Part shown: one piece after another, positions 1-6,772 of the stretch
Position numbering within the stretch: the first letter of the stretch is position 1
Layout of the letters: every line of letters begins with the position of its first letter
Origin: DATBMY01 sp036554605
GTDB taxonomy: Bacteria > Acidobacteriota > Blastocatellia > UBA7656
NCBI GenBank assembly: GCA_036554605.1
Contig: DATBMY010000514.1
Location: 1 to 13,407 of the forward strand
Direction of reading: 5' to 3'
Length of the DNA stretch: 13,407 nt
Made by a program: the position numbers and the translations under genes
Notes under the pieces: generated by a model
What the model was told of the DNA's origin: nothing
Seen by the model: the letters and a program-made list of their open reading frames with translations, nothing else
The model's database searches: none

Positions 1-675
1 CGGTATCGTATAGAGGCCGTTCTCCAGTTCGTGGCGCACGATTATGGTCTTAAAGGAGCGGCCCAGTTGCTTCTGGCAAGGCTTGTACTCGCCCTGGACC
101 GGATATGACAAGACGCGCTTTAGCCCGGTCGCCCGCATCTCGTACCAGGCTTCGTTAAAGTGCGCGCTCGCCTCGCGCGCCAGGCGCAGGTCCTTGATGA
201 CAAGCCATGTGCGAGAGTCGCCTGTTTCAATTCGGTGAGTGGGCGGGTCGAAGCGGCGGCCACGCGCCGATATTGCTCCGGCGAATTCCCATGCGCGGTC
301 GGCCATATCGCGGGCCGGTTCTTTAAAGAGCAGGTACTGGTAAGCATCGCCGCCGTCGAATGAGATTCTGAGCGCCACTGTATCGCCCTCCCCCTGCTCG
401 CCTGAGACGACGTCGAAAGTTTCGGCGCTGCAATCGCCGCCGCACCTGTAGGGCAGGCCGGCCGGCAGATCCATCTTGAGCAACCGCCACACCTGCCTCA
501 GATCGACTTCTTCATTGACGTCGATAAGCCATTCGATCGTATAAGGCGAAAGCGATCTTAGCAGCGCGGCTGTTTTGTCATCGGAGGGCGCGGGCGGCTG
601 ACTCTGCTCAGGCTTCTGCTGGCAAGGAAACGCCACCAGGCCGAACAGCAGAATAATTGTCGGTAAGTATGTCAT
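1..675 (-). CDS. Exported hypothetical protein, C-terminus cut by window edge
   Basis: The frame is open from an ATG at 675 down to base 1 without a stop, giving 225 codons of a gene that continues to the left of the window. Residues 1-17 form a hydrophobic signal sequence (starting MTYLPTIILLFGLVAFP) followed by Cys18 and a Gln/Pro/Ser-rich stretch, so this is an exported protein. Lipidation at Cys18 is possible, but Ala-Phe-Pro before the Cys is a poor lipobox. The mature part has a C-x3-C pair at Cys78/Cys82 and another Cys near 200. It resembles no family I can name. The ribosome binding site is weak (GGTG about 8 nt upstream), and a TTG directly before the ATG is an alternative start. 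Codon use matches neighbouring genes. The reading frame is well supported; the function is unknown. Confidence 0.75.
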   Translation of the reverse strand, partial: MTYLPTIILLFGLVAFPCQQKPEQSQPPAPSDDKTAALLRSLSPYTIEWLIDVNEEVDLRQVWRLLKMDLPAGLPYRCGGDCSAETFDVVSGEQGEGDTVALRISFDGGDAYQYLLFKEPARDMADRAWEFAGAISARGRRFDPPTHRIETGDSRTWLVIKDLRLAREASAHFNEAWYEMRATGLKRVLSYPVQGEYKPCQKQLGRSFKTIIVRHELENGLYTIP

Positions 676-746
676 CAAGCATCACCAGTATAAATCATTC
701 CGAGCCTCCGCCACACATCGCACATGGCCGTTAGCCGGCGCCGTTC

Positions 747-776
747 TTGCAAAACATTTCGGGTTTCGTCTATCAT
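747..776 (+). promoter_or_regulatory. Possible sigma70-type promoter for tRNA-Glu
   Basis: TTGCAA (747-752) and TATCAT (771-776) are separated by 18 bp, giving 4/6 and 5/6 matches to the bacterial consensus. The predicted start would lie near 783, about 64 nt before the tRNA. The rest of the gap between 676 and 846 shows no gene. The call rests on pattern matching only. Confidence 0.35.
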
Positions 777-846
777 TAGCTTTTGCGATTGAGCGGACAG
801 ACCTGACAGGGCGCAGGCAGTTTCGCTTGTCGGCGGTTCTTTTAAT

Positions 847-919
847 GACTCGTTCGTCTAGGGGCCTAGGACACCGCCCTTTCACGGCGGTAACACGGGT
901 TCAAATCCCGTACGAGTCA
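847..919 (+). tRNA. tRNA-Glu (anticodon UUC)
   Basis: A complete cloverleaf can be folded. The 7-bp acceptor stem pairs GACTCGT (847-853) with ACGAGTC (912-918), followed by discriminator A919. The anticodon stem pairs CCGCC (874-878) with GGCGG (886-890) around a 7-nt loop carrying TTC at 881-883. The T arm has the usual GGTTCAAATCC. The UUC anticodon reads the glutamate codons GAA and GAG. The CCA end is not encoded. It stands alone, with no other tRNA beside it, and a hairpin follows 13 nt later. Confidence 0.97.
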
Positions 920-932
920 TCCTTATATAGCA

Positions 933-980
933 CCCAACGCCAGCCCAGGAGCCAGAGCTTCTGGGCTGGTGGCGTTTGGG
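933..980. terminator. Hairpin between tRNA-Glu and the TonB-domain gene
   Basis: CCCAACGCCAGCCCAG (933-948) pairs with CTGGGCTGGTGGCGTTTGGG (961-980) as a long GC-rich stem with small bulges and a 12-nt loop. It lies downstream of both the plus-strand tRNA and the minus-strand gene ending at 1006, so it could end transcription from both sides. Neither strand has a clear U-tract after the stem, so it may be a Rho-assisted or pausing structure instead. Confidence 0.5.
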
Positions 981-1005
981 CGCGGGCAGGCTGAGGCTTC
1001 GGTCG

Positions 1006-1926
1006 TTAGCGTGATCTACCTCCCTGCGCCGCAAAGTTTCCCCCTGTCAGGTTGAAATCTATTTCTATGTTTATCCACGACTCAACAGGCTCTCCGTTTT
1101 TCCTGGCCGGATCGAATCTCAGTTTATAAACAGCGCGGATCGCCTCTTCCGTTAATCCATCCGGGAGCGGGTTAATGACGTTGACTGCTTTTGGAGCACC
1201 ACCAGTGCCAACCAGCAGAGATAGCCTGACAGTCCCTTGAACTCCGTTTAAACGTGCTAGCTCTGTGTAAGCGGGGCGTGCCGCATTGAGCGGTTTGGGC
1301 CTGCTGTCAACATCTTCCTTGGAGGGCTGGGCCTCTAACAGGGCAGGCGGGTCGGGAAAGAATCCATGCTTTCTGCCATCTTCAAACTTCGCTCCGACAA
1401 TATCCACAATCAAATCGGCCGGGTCGCCAGCCATCAGCATGAAGTCGATGTAAATCTTCGATTCTTTATCGGGGAGAATCCTTAGATTCCTCTTGTATAC
1501 GCAGAAGGCAAGATCCGCCCCTTTATGCTTGAAGCGCAGCCCCAGTTCTGTAATAGCCGAACGGGTGTTGTTGATCAGAGAGAGGCTGGCGCGCATTGCG
1601 TAATCATTTATCACCGGCATCGTGGCGGTGGAAGACGCGTACTTTTTCCGGTCTCGCTTAACACCGCTAACCTTCGCTTCCAGGATCGAGGCCGGGGGCT
1701 CTCCCGCCCAGTAGTTTATAGCTATGTGAGTCTCGGGCTCCGGCTTTAATCTGCCCCGCAGTTCGCTCTCCTCTTCGTTCGAAATGAGCTGCCGAGCCGG
1801 CCCCGGCGCGGTCGATTCGCCGCCGCTGTGGGTCGAAGGGCGGGCCTCGGTTTGCCGGACATCCACAGCCTGTGACGCTGAATGTATAATCGTGGCCAGT
1901 AGGAAGACGGCTACTGCTTTCAGCAT
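1006..1926 (-). CDS. Secreted protein with TonB C-terminal domain
   Basis: This is a 306-residue protein. Residues 1-20 (MLKAVAVFLLATIIHSASQA) form a cleavable signal peptide, so it should be periplasmic or secreted. Residues about 20-60 are a low-complexity Pro/Ser/Glu-rich spacer. Residues about 110-190 form an unrecognised beta-rich segment. Residues about 210-294 match the TonB C-terminal fold: the run NGVQGTVRLSLLVGTGG, then LPDGLTEEAIRAVYKLRFDP, which is the usual 'V..PLPxGLxxxAixAvxxWrFxPA' pattern. Classical TonB is anchored by an N-terminal helix and has a Pro-rich spacer for energy coupling to outer membrane receptors; here the helix looks cleavable, so an energy-transducing role is doubtful. 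The ATG is supported by GGAGG 8 nt upstream. No ExbB/ExbD or TonB-dependent receptor gene is next to it. The neighbour at 2179 is divergent. Confidence 0.9.
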   Translation of the reverse strand: MLKAVAVFLLATIIHSASQAVDVRQTEARPSTHSGGESTAPGPARQLISNEEESELRGRLKPEPETHIAINYWAGEPPASILEAKVSGVKRDRKKYASSTATMPVINDYAMRASLSLINNTRSAITELGLRFKHKGADLAFCVYKRNLRILPDKESKIYIDFMLMAGDPADLIVDIVGAKFEDGRKHGFFPDPPALLEAQPSKEDVDSRPKPLNAARPAYTELARLNGVQGTVRLSLLVGTGGAPKAVNVINPLPDGLTEEAIRAVYKLRFDPARKNGEPVESWINIEIDFNLTGGNFAAQGGRSR

Positions 1927-2092
1927 AACGGATGCCTCCGATCTAGCTTTGAGGTCTGTTATATCGGGAGAACGCTCGATAGGGCTCGCCTTGTCGTTTA
2001 ATTATCGAGGCGGCGTATGCCTGCTCTGGTTATCGTCATTTATGCTGGTGCTGTATGCCCTGGCTTCGATATGAGCCCGCCGCGGCTCAAAG

Positions 2093-2122
2093 TTGACAGT
2101 CAGGTCCGTGAAAAAGGAAAAT
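2093..2122 (+). promoter_or_regulatory. Possible promoter for the CsgG/TPR gene
   Basis: A perfect TTGACA (2093-2098) is followed after 18 bp by GAAAAT (2117-2122, 4/6). It lies in the 252-bp divergent spacer 1927-2178, where I see no gene. On the minus strand of the same spacer, a TATAAC reading toward the TonB-domain gene (near 1959-1964) is a possible -10 element, without a convincing -35. Confidence 0.4.
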
Positions 2123-2178
2123 TGATCATCGGCGACCACTTAGCGTTTGATTATTATGGACAAGGAGCTTGATCGAGT

Positions 2179-3852
2179 TTGCGTATTATTAAGCGCGGTT
2201 TATCAACCATTTTACTGAGCCTGACAATTACAGCTCTCGCGCGGGCGGCGGCCACCGACACAATCGTGGTAATGCCTTTCGAAAACCTTTCGGGCCGCGC
2301 CGAATACAACTGGGTTGGCGAGAGTTTCGCCGCCTCGCTTTCGGACCTGCTCGACAAGCCCGGCCTTGTCGCCATCCGTTCGGATGAGCGCAACGTCGCC
2401 TTCAAACAGGAGGGGCTGCCTGCCACGGCGATACTTACCCGCGCCACCATGATCAAGATAGCCGAGCGCGCCGGGGCGAACCTCGTGGTGATGGGCACTT
2501 ATCGCGTCGCGGGCGAGGGGCGCGAAAGCACCATTACCATCACGGCGCGCGTCATCGATATACGAGAAGGCCGCCTCGTGGGCAAAGAGTTCAACCGCGG
2601 CGGCCCGCTTATTGATCTCCAGAGACTTCAGGGAGACCTGGCTTACGAGATTCTCTATCACCGCAACTCGGCGCTCCCCTTCTCACGCGAGCAGATAGTT
2701 GCCGATGCCACACAGGCCCCGATAGGCGCTTTTGAAAACTATATAAAAGGAACCCTTACGCGGGACCGCAACGCTCGCATAGAGTTTCTTCAGCAGGCCA
2801 TTAAAGAATACGCCGATAAGAACAAAGGCGCGGTCAACAGCCAGTACATCGCCGCCGTATTCGAGCTTGGTCGCATATACTATGAGAGCGGCGATTATAA
2901 AGAGGCGCTCGAACAGCTGTCGCTCGTCGGCAAAAAAGACCCGCGTTATGACGAAGCGCAGTTTTATGTCGGCGTCGCTCAAAGCGCGCTTGGGCAGACG
3001 GAAAGATCGCTGGCCACGCTTCAAAACCTTGCGGCCGAGCTGCCGCTTTTTGAAGTCTATAACAACATCGGCGCGCTGCTGATAAAACAGAAGCAATACG
3101 GCGAGGCGCTCAACCATTTGAAGCCCGCTTCGGAGGCCGCGCCGCGTGACACCGATACGCTCTTTAATCTCGGATATAACTATTACCTGGCTAAAGATCA
3201 CACCAGAGCGGTAGATACTCTAAAGTCGCAGACTAAGCTGCGCCCATCGGACGGCGAAGCATTTTACATACTGAGCAAGGCGCTGGCTGGTGCGGGCGAT
3301 CAAGCCGGCGCGGCCGGGGCCGCCGATCAAGCGAAGAAGACGCTTGCCTCTTACGCGCAGTGGGAGACCAAGGGCATGCCCCAGGTTATGCGCATAAAGA
3401 ACACTTTCAGCAAGGCCAATTATTATCGATACAAACGCGACCGGGATGAGCGATTGAACTCGCAGGTGCCCGCGGCGGGGCTGACGCCTCAGGTAGATCA
3501 GTTGCTTGAATCGGCCCGCAACGCCTTTCATTCAGGCCGCAACGAGGACGCGCTGGCCTCGCTTGGCAAGCTGCTCCAGCAGGCCCCGCAAAACCATGAA
3601 GCGCACCTGTTGATGGGGCGCATATATGAGCGGCGCGGCGATTTCGACCGCGCCACCAACGCGCTCAAGGCCGCTATCTTCTGGAACCCGAGACTTGCGG
3701 GCGCGCACGTTCTGCTCGGCCGCATCGCGGTGCTCAAGAATGATTGCGCAGCCGCGCAGTCCGCCTCGGCCAAAGCCTTGCAGATCGCCCCCGACGATCA
3801 AGACGCTCAGGCGCTCAAGCGGCTCATCGAACAAAAATGCCCCGCGCAGTGA
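2179..3852 (+). CDS. Exported CsgG/FlgO-like domain protein with TPR repeats
   Basis: This is a 557-residue protein. Residues 1-24 are a Sec-type signal peptide (Lys/Arg-rich start, Leu/Ile core, ALARA-A cleavage site). Residues about 27-165 resemble the CsgG/FlgO/TolB-N type fold: 'IVVMPFENLSGRAEYNWVGE' at the start, then a predicted alternating alpha/beta domain. Tetratricopeptide repeats follow at about 224-390 (four or five units, e.g. 'YYESGDYKEALEQL') and again at about 440-541 (three units), with a Lys/Arg-rich linker between. TPR arrays bind peptides or partner proteins, so a periplasmic scaffold role is likely; the exact job is unknown. The start is TTG at 2179: an in-frame TGA lies at 2170-2172, no ATG gives the full signal peptide, and AAGGAG lies 11 nt upstream. 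It is monocistronic, followed by the inverted repeat at 3861. Confidence 0.88.
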   Translation: MRIIKRGLSTILLSLTITALARAAATDTIVVMPFENLSGRAEYNWVGESFAASLSDLLDKPGLVAIRSDERNVAFKQEGLPATAILTRATMIKIAERAGANLVVMGTYRVAGEGRESTITITARVIDIREGRLVGKEFNRGGPLIDLQRLQGDLAYEILYHRNSALPFSREQIVADATQAPIGAFENYIKGTLTRDRNARIEFLQQAIKEYADKNKGAVNSQYIAAVFELGRIYYESGDYKEALEQLSLVGKKDPRYDEAQFYVGVAQSALGQTERSLATLQNLAAELPLFEVYNNIGALLIKQKQYGEALNHLKPASEAAPRDTDTLFNLGYNYYLAKDHTRAVDTLKSQTKLRPSDGEAFYILSKALAGAGDQAGAAGAADQAKKTLASYAQWETKGMPQVMRIKNTFSKANYYRYKRDRDERLNSQVPAAGLTPQVDQLLESARNAFHSGRNEDALASLGKLLQQAPQNHEAHLLMGRIYERRGDFDRATNALKAAIFWNPRLAGAHVLLGRIAVLKNDCAAAQSASAKALQIAPDDQDAQALKRLIEQKCPAQ

Positions 3853-3860
3853 CGAGCGAC

Positions 3861-3953
3861 AAGAAAGTCCGGAGTCCGAGGTCCGATGTCCGGAGTCGAA
3901 CGGAGATGCAAATCCTGTCTTCGGACTTCGGACATCGGACCTCGGACTTTCTT
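3861..3953. repeat. Intergenic inverted repeat of 7-bp NGTCCGR units
   Basis: The left arm (3861-3900) reads as tandem 7-mers of the form AGTCCGG/AGTCCGA/GGTCCGA/TGTCCGG. The right arm (3920-3953) is its reverse complement, except that the left arm carries one extra 7-bp unit (GAGTCCG) and a few single-base changes. The arms are separated by about 20 nt and can fold into a long hairpin beginning just after the stop codon at 3850-3852. A pyrimidine-rich stretch follows, so the structure might end the upstream transcript. The two-arm layout is like a dispersed palindromic repeat element. Beyond it, CATAAT at 3971-3976 is a possible -10 for acs with a poor -35. Confidence 0.85.
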
Positions 3954-4011
3954 CTCCTTTGTGTTAATTTCATAATTCACATTTCGCATACGCAAGCAGG
4001 GAGGCAGTCTG

Positions 4012-5961
4012 ATGTCGCAATCGAGCATTGATTCGATTCTTAAAGAGACAAGGGTCTTTAATCCTTCCGAGAGTTTCAGCCGGCAGGCGCACGTAAAAAG
4101 CAAGCAAGAGTACGAACAGTTATACCGCGAGGCCGAGTCGGACCCGGAAGGTTTCTGGGGTCGCATAGCGGCCGAGCTTCACTGGATGAAGCCATGGGAT
4201 AAAGTCCTCGAATGGGACTCGCCATGGGCAAAGTGGTTCGTCGGCGGACAGATCAACATCTCATACAACTGCCTTGACCGCCACGTCGGTTCCTGGCGCA
4301 AAAACAAGGCGGCAATAATCTGGGAGGGCGAGCCGGGCGATACTCGCACGCTCACCTATAACCAGCTTCACGTCGAAGTCCAGAAGTTCGCAAACGTTCT
4401 CAAATCGCTCGGCATTAGCAAAGGCGATACGGTCGCAATCTACATGGGCATGACGCCCGAGCTTGCGATAGCGATGCTCGCCTGCGCTCGCATCGGCGCG
4501 ACCCACTCGGTAGTCTTCGGCGGTTTTTCCGCGCAGGCGCTCGTAGACCGCATCAACGACGCCGAGTGCAAAGCGGTCATAACCCAGGACGGGGCGCACC
4601 GCCGCGGCTCCGAGGTCCCGCTCAAACCAACCGTCGACGAAGCGCTCGCCTCCTGCCCCACGGTCAAGACGGTGATCGTCTTCCAGCGCACCGGCTCGCA
4701 GGTCCACATGGAGTGGGGGCGCGACCACTGGTGGCACGAGCTTATGGCCGATTCAACCGACGATTGCCCGGCTGAGCCGCTCGACTCCGAACACCCGCTC
4801 TATATACTCTACACTTCGGGCAGCACCGGAAAGCCAAAGGGCGTCGTCCACACCACGGGCGGGTACGCCGTCGGGACCTACATTACGACGAAACTTGTAT
4901 TCGACCTTAAGGACGACGACATATACTGGTGCACGGCCGACATCGGCTGGGTGACGGGGCATAGCTACATCGTATATGGCCCGCTCGAAAACGGCGCGAC
5001 CGTTTTGATGTACGAGGGCGCGCCGAACCATCCCGGCCCCGACCGTTTCTGGCAGATGATAGAGCGGCACAAGGTCACAATCTTTTACACCGCTCCGACC
5101 GCCATACGCGCCTTTATGAAGTGGGGCGAGCATTACCCGCGCCGGTACCATATGTCGAGCCTCAGGTTGCTGGGCACCGTGGGCGAGCCGATCAACCCGG
5201 AGGCGTGGATGTGGTATCGCGAAGTCATAGGCCGCGGCCGCTGCCCCATAGTCGATACGTGGTGGCAGACCGAGACCGGCGCGATAATGATAGCGCCGCT
5301 GCCCGGCGCCGTTGCTACAAAACCGGGGTCGGCCACGCGCCCCTTCCCCGGCGTCATCGCCGACGTTGTCACCCGCGACGGAAAGAGCGTACCGCCCGGC
5401 TCGGGCGGCTTTCTGGTCATAAAGCAGCCGTGGCCCTCCATGCTTCGAACTATATATCGAGACCCGGACCGCTACGTGGCGCAGTACTGGTCGGAGATTC
5501 CGGGCATGTATTTCGCGGGCGACGGCGCGCGGAAAGACGAGGACGGATATTTCTGGATACTGGGCCGCGTCGACGACGTGATCAACGTATCGGGCCATCG
5601 CCTCAGCACCATGGAGGTGGAATCGGCTCTGGTGGCCCATCCCGCGGTAGCGGAGGCCGCCGTGGTCGCTCGTCCCGATGAGATAAAGGGGCAGGCCATT
5701 GCCGCGTTCGTGACCCTTGAATCGGGCCATCAGCCTTCGGACGGTTTGAAGAGCGAGCTAAGGAAATGGGTCGCCAAAGAGATCGGCGCCCTCGCCAGGC
5801 CCGATGACATACGCTTCGCCGACGCGCTGCCAAAGACCCGGAGCGGCAAGATCATGAGGCGATTGCTTCGCGAGATCGCCACCAGCGGCGAAGTCCGCGG
5901 CGACGTCACTACCCTCGAAGATTTCTCAGTCATATCGAAGCTCAAGGAGGATGAAGAGTAG
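4012..5961 (+). CDS. acs: Acetyl-CoA synthetase, AMP-forming
   Basis: This 649-residue enzyme (the family is about 650) makes acetyl-CoA from acetate, ATP and CoA through acetyl-AMP, in the cytoplasm. It belongs to the ANL adenylate-forming superfamily. Visible motifs: the P-loop-like YTSGSTGKPKG at 267-277; DTWWQTETG at 415-423, with the Trp/Thr region that shapes the small acyl pocket; the hinge region 'YFAGDGARKDEDGYFWILGRVDDVINVSGHRLST'; and the C-terminal PKTRSGKIMRR with catalytic Lys613, the residue acetylated by Pat-type enzymes and reactivated by sirtuins in known Acs proteins. The ATG has GGGAGG 7 nt upstream. The N-terminal region (YNCLDRH and nearby) also fits Acs rather than propionyl-CoA synthetase. 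The gene is flanked on both sides by different hairpin-forming repeats, so it is probably transcribed alone or with limited readthrough into the HAD genes downstream. Confidence 0.97.
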   Translation: MSQSSIDSILKETRVFNPSESFSRQAHVKSKQEYEQLYREAESDPEGFWGRIAAELHWMKPWDKVLEWDSPWAKWFVGGQINISYNCLDRHVGSWRKNKAAIIWEGEPGDTRTLTYNQLHVEVQKFANVLKSLGISKGDTVAIYMGMTPELAIAMLACARIGATHSVVFGGFSAQALVDRINDAECKAVITQDGAHRRGSEVPLKPTVDEALASCPTVKTVIVFQRTGSQVHMEWGRDHWWHELMADSTDDCPAEPLDSEHPLYILYTSGSTGKPKGVVHTTGGYAVGTYITTKLVFDLKDDDIYWCTADIGWVTGHSYIVYGPLENGATVLMYEGAPNHPGPDRFWQMIERHKVTIFYTAPTAIRAFMKWGEHYPRRYHMSSLRLLGTVGEPINPEAWMWYREVIGRGRCPIVDTWWQTETGAIMIAPLPGAVATKPGSATRPFPGVIADVVTRDGKSVPPGSGGFLVIKQPWPSMLRTIYRDPDRYVAQYWSEIPGMYFAGDGARKDEDGYFWILGRVDDVINVSGHRLSTMEVESALVAHPAVAEAAVVARPDEIKGQAIAAFVTLESGHQPSDGLKSELRKWVAKEIGALARPDDIRFADALPKTRSGKIMRRLLREIATSGEVRGDVTTLEDFSVISKLKEDEE

Positions 5962-6101
5962 TGGTCGGGGCTCAGAGGCCAGGGGTCAGGGCATCTGAGA
6001 TTTCAAATCTGAGATTTGAAATCTCAAATATGCTATTTCAAATTCGAGATGCCATCTCACCGACATACCCTGGCCGCCGGCTCCTGACCCCGACCCCTGG
6101 C
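5962..6101. repeat. Intergenic inverted repeat with nested AT-rich palindromes
   Basis: Outer GC-rich arms (about 5963-5991 and 6051-6101) are imperfect reverse complements, built from words such as GGTCGGGG, CCAGGGGTCAGGG and CTGACCCCGACCCC. They enclose an AT-rich core (5991-6052) that itself begins with GCATCT and ends with AGATGC. The element fills nearly the whole gap between the acs stop (5959-5961) and the next start codon (6103). It is unrelated in sequence to the repeat at 3861-3953 but has the same two-arm design. Confidence 0.8.
5996..6026. repeat. 31-bp perfect palindrome with a single central base
   Basis: TGAGATTTCAAATCT (5996-6010) and AGATTTGAAATCTCA (6012-6026) are exact reverse complements around G6011. 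Each half contains its own smaller palindrome of the form AGATTT-N-AAATCT (5998-6010 and 6012-6024), so alternative folds are possible. A degenerate third copy (TATTTCAAATTC) lies at 6034-6045. Confidence 0.9.
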
Positions 6102-6102
6102 T

Positions 6103-6768
6103 ATGATCTCCGTTGACTTGATGTTATTCGACCTGGACGGCACGCTCATTGACTCGCTCGACGACCTGACGGCCTCTATAAATCTTATGCTCGCGGAGGT
6201 GGGCCGCCCGCCGCTCGACCGCTCGACAGTGGGGAGCTTTATAGGCGACGGTGTGCGCGTGCTGGTCTACAGGTCGCTTACGGCGACCGACCCGAAAAGG
6301 CGCCCGCCCGACGAGCGATTGCACGCCGAAGCCATAAATCTCATGCATAAGAACTATGCCGAGCGCATGCTTGATACGACGCGCCTCTATGCGGGCGTCA
6401 TCGAAACGCTCGATCACTTTCGCGATAAGCGCAAGGCGGTGGTGACAAGCAAGGAGGCTCGCTTCACCCGGCTCATCCTCGACCATTTCGGCATAAACGA
6501 GCACTTCCAGGCGGTGGTTGGAGGCGACACGGTCCCGGCGCGAAAGCCCGACCCCTGGCCCGTGCGCGAGGCCATAACGGAGCTTGGGGGCGAAGCGTCG
6601 CGCGCGGTGATGATTGGCGACAGCGAAAACGACGTGAACGCGGGCCGCAATGCGGGCGCTCGCACCTGCGCGGTGACTTTCGGCTATCGCAGCCACGAAG
6701 AGCTTGCGCTGGCCAGGCCCGACATTATCGTGGATAGCTTCGAGCAGCTCAAACAGTATTTCAGTTGA
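6103..6768 (+). CDS. gph: HAD phosphatase, phosphoglycolate phosphatase-like
   Basis: This 221-residue protein is a haloacid dehalogenase superfamily hydrolase with a helical cap after motif I. Motif I is DLDGT at 10-14 (nucleophile Asp10, acid/base Asp12), motif II is Thr115 in VVTSK, motif III is Lys148 in RKPDP, and motif IV is GDSENDV with Asp173 and Asp177 for Mg2+. 'TLIDSLDDL' and 'KPDPWPV' with the small helical cap fit phosphoglycolate phosphatase (2-phosphoglycolate to glycolate), which clears a by-product of oxidative DNA damage or photorespiration-like reactions. HAD substrate assignment from sequence is unsafe; pyrophosphatase PpaX-like activity is an alternative. No Shine-Dalgarno precedes ATG 6103, because the upstream bases belong to the repeat arm; ATG 6121 is an alternative start that would shorten the chain to 215 residues and still keep motif I. 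The next gene starts 4 nt after the stop. Confidence 0.85.
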   Translation: MISVDLMLFDLDGTLIDSLDDLTASINLMLAEVGRPPLDRSTVGSFIGDGVRVLVYRSLTATDPKRRPPDERLHAEAINLMHKNYAERMLDTTRLYAGVIETLDHFRDKRKAVVTSKEARFTRLILDHFGINEHFQAVVGGDTVPARKPDPWPVREAITELGGEASRAVMIGDSENDVNAGRNAGARTCAVTFGYRSHEELALARPDIIVDSFEQLKQYFS

Positions 6769-6772
6769 GAGA

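Noticed and set aside
2683..3201. 172-residue minus-strand frame inside the TPR gene
   Set aside because: It is antisense to the TPR repeats, has no start context, and is explained by the helical repeat composition on the other strand.
3861..3953. CRISPR-like array
   Set aside because: The units are 7 bp, have no unique spacers and form an inverted rather than a direct array; no cas genes are present.
4753..5730. 325-residue open frame on the minus strand inside acs
   Set aside because: It lies antisense to a fully supported acs, has no family resemblance and no ribosome binding site; it is a by-product of GC-rich codon use.
6704..6772. Upstream ATG extending kdsC into the preceding gene
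   Set aside because: It would add 23 residues unlike KdsC and overlap gph by 65 bases; KdsC length and alignment favour 6773 or 6779.
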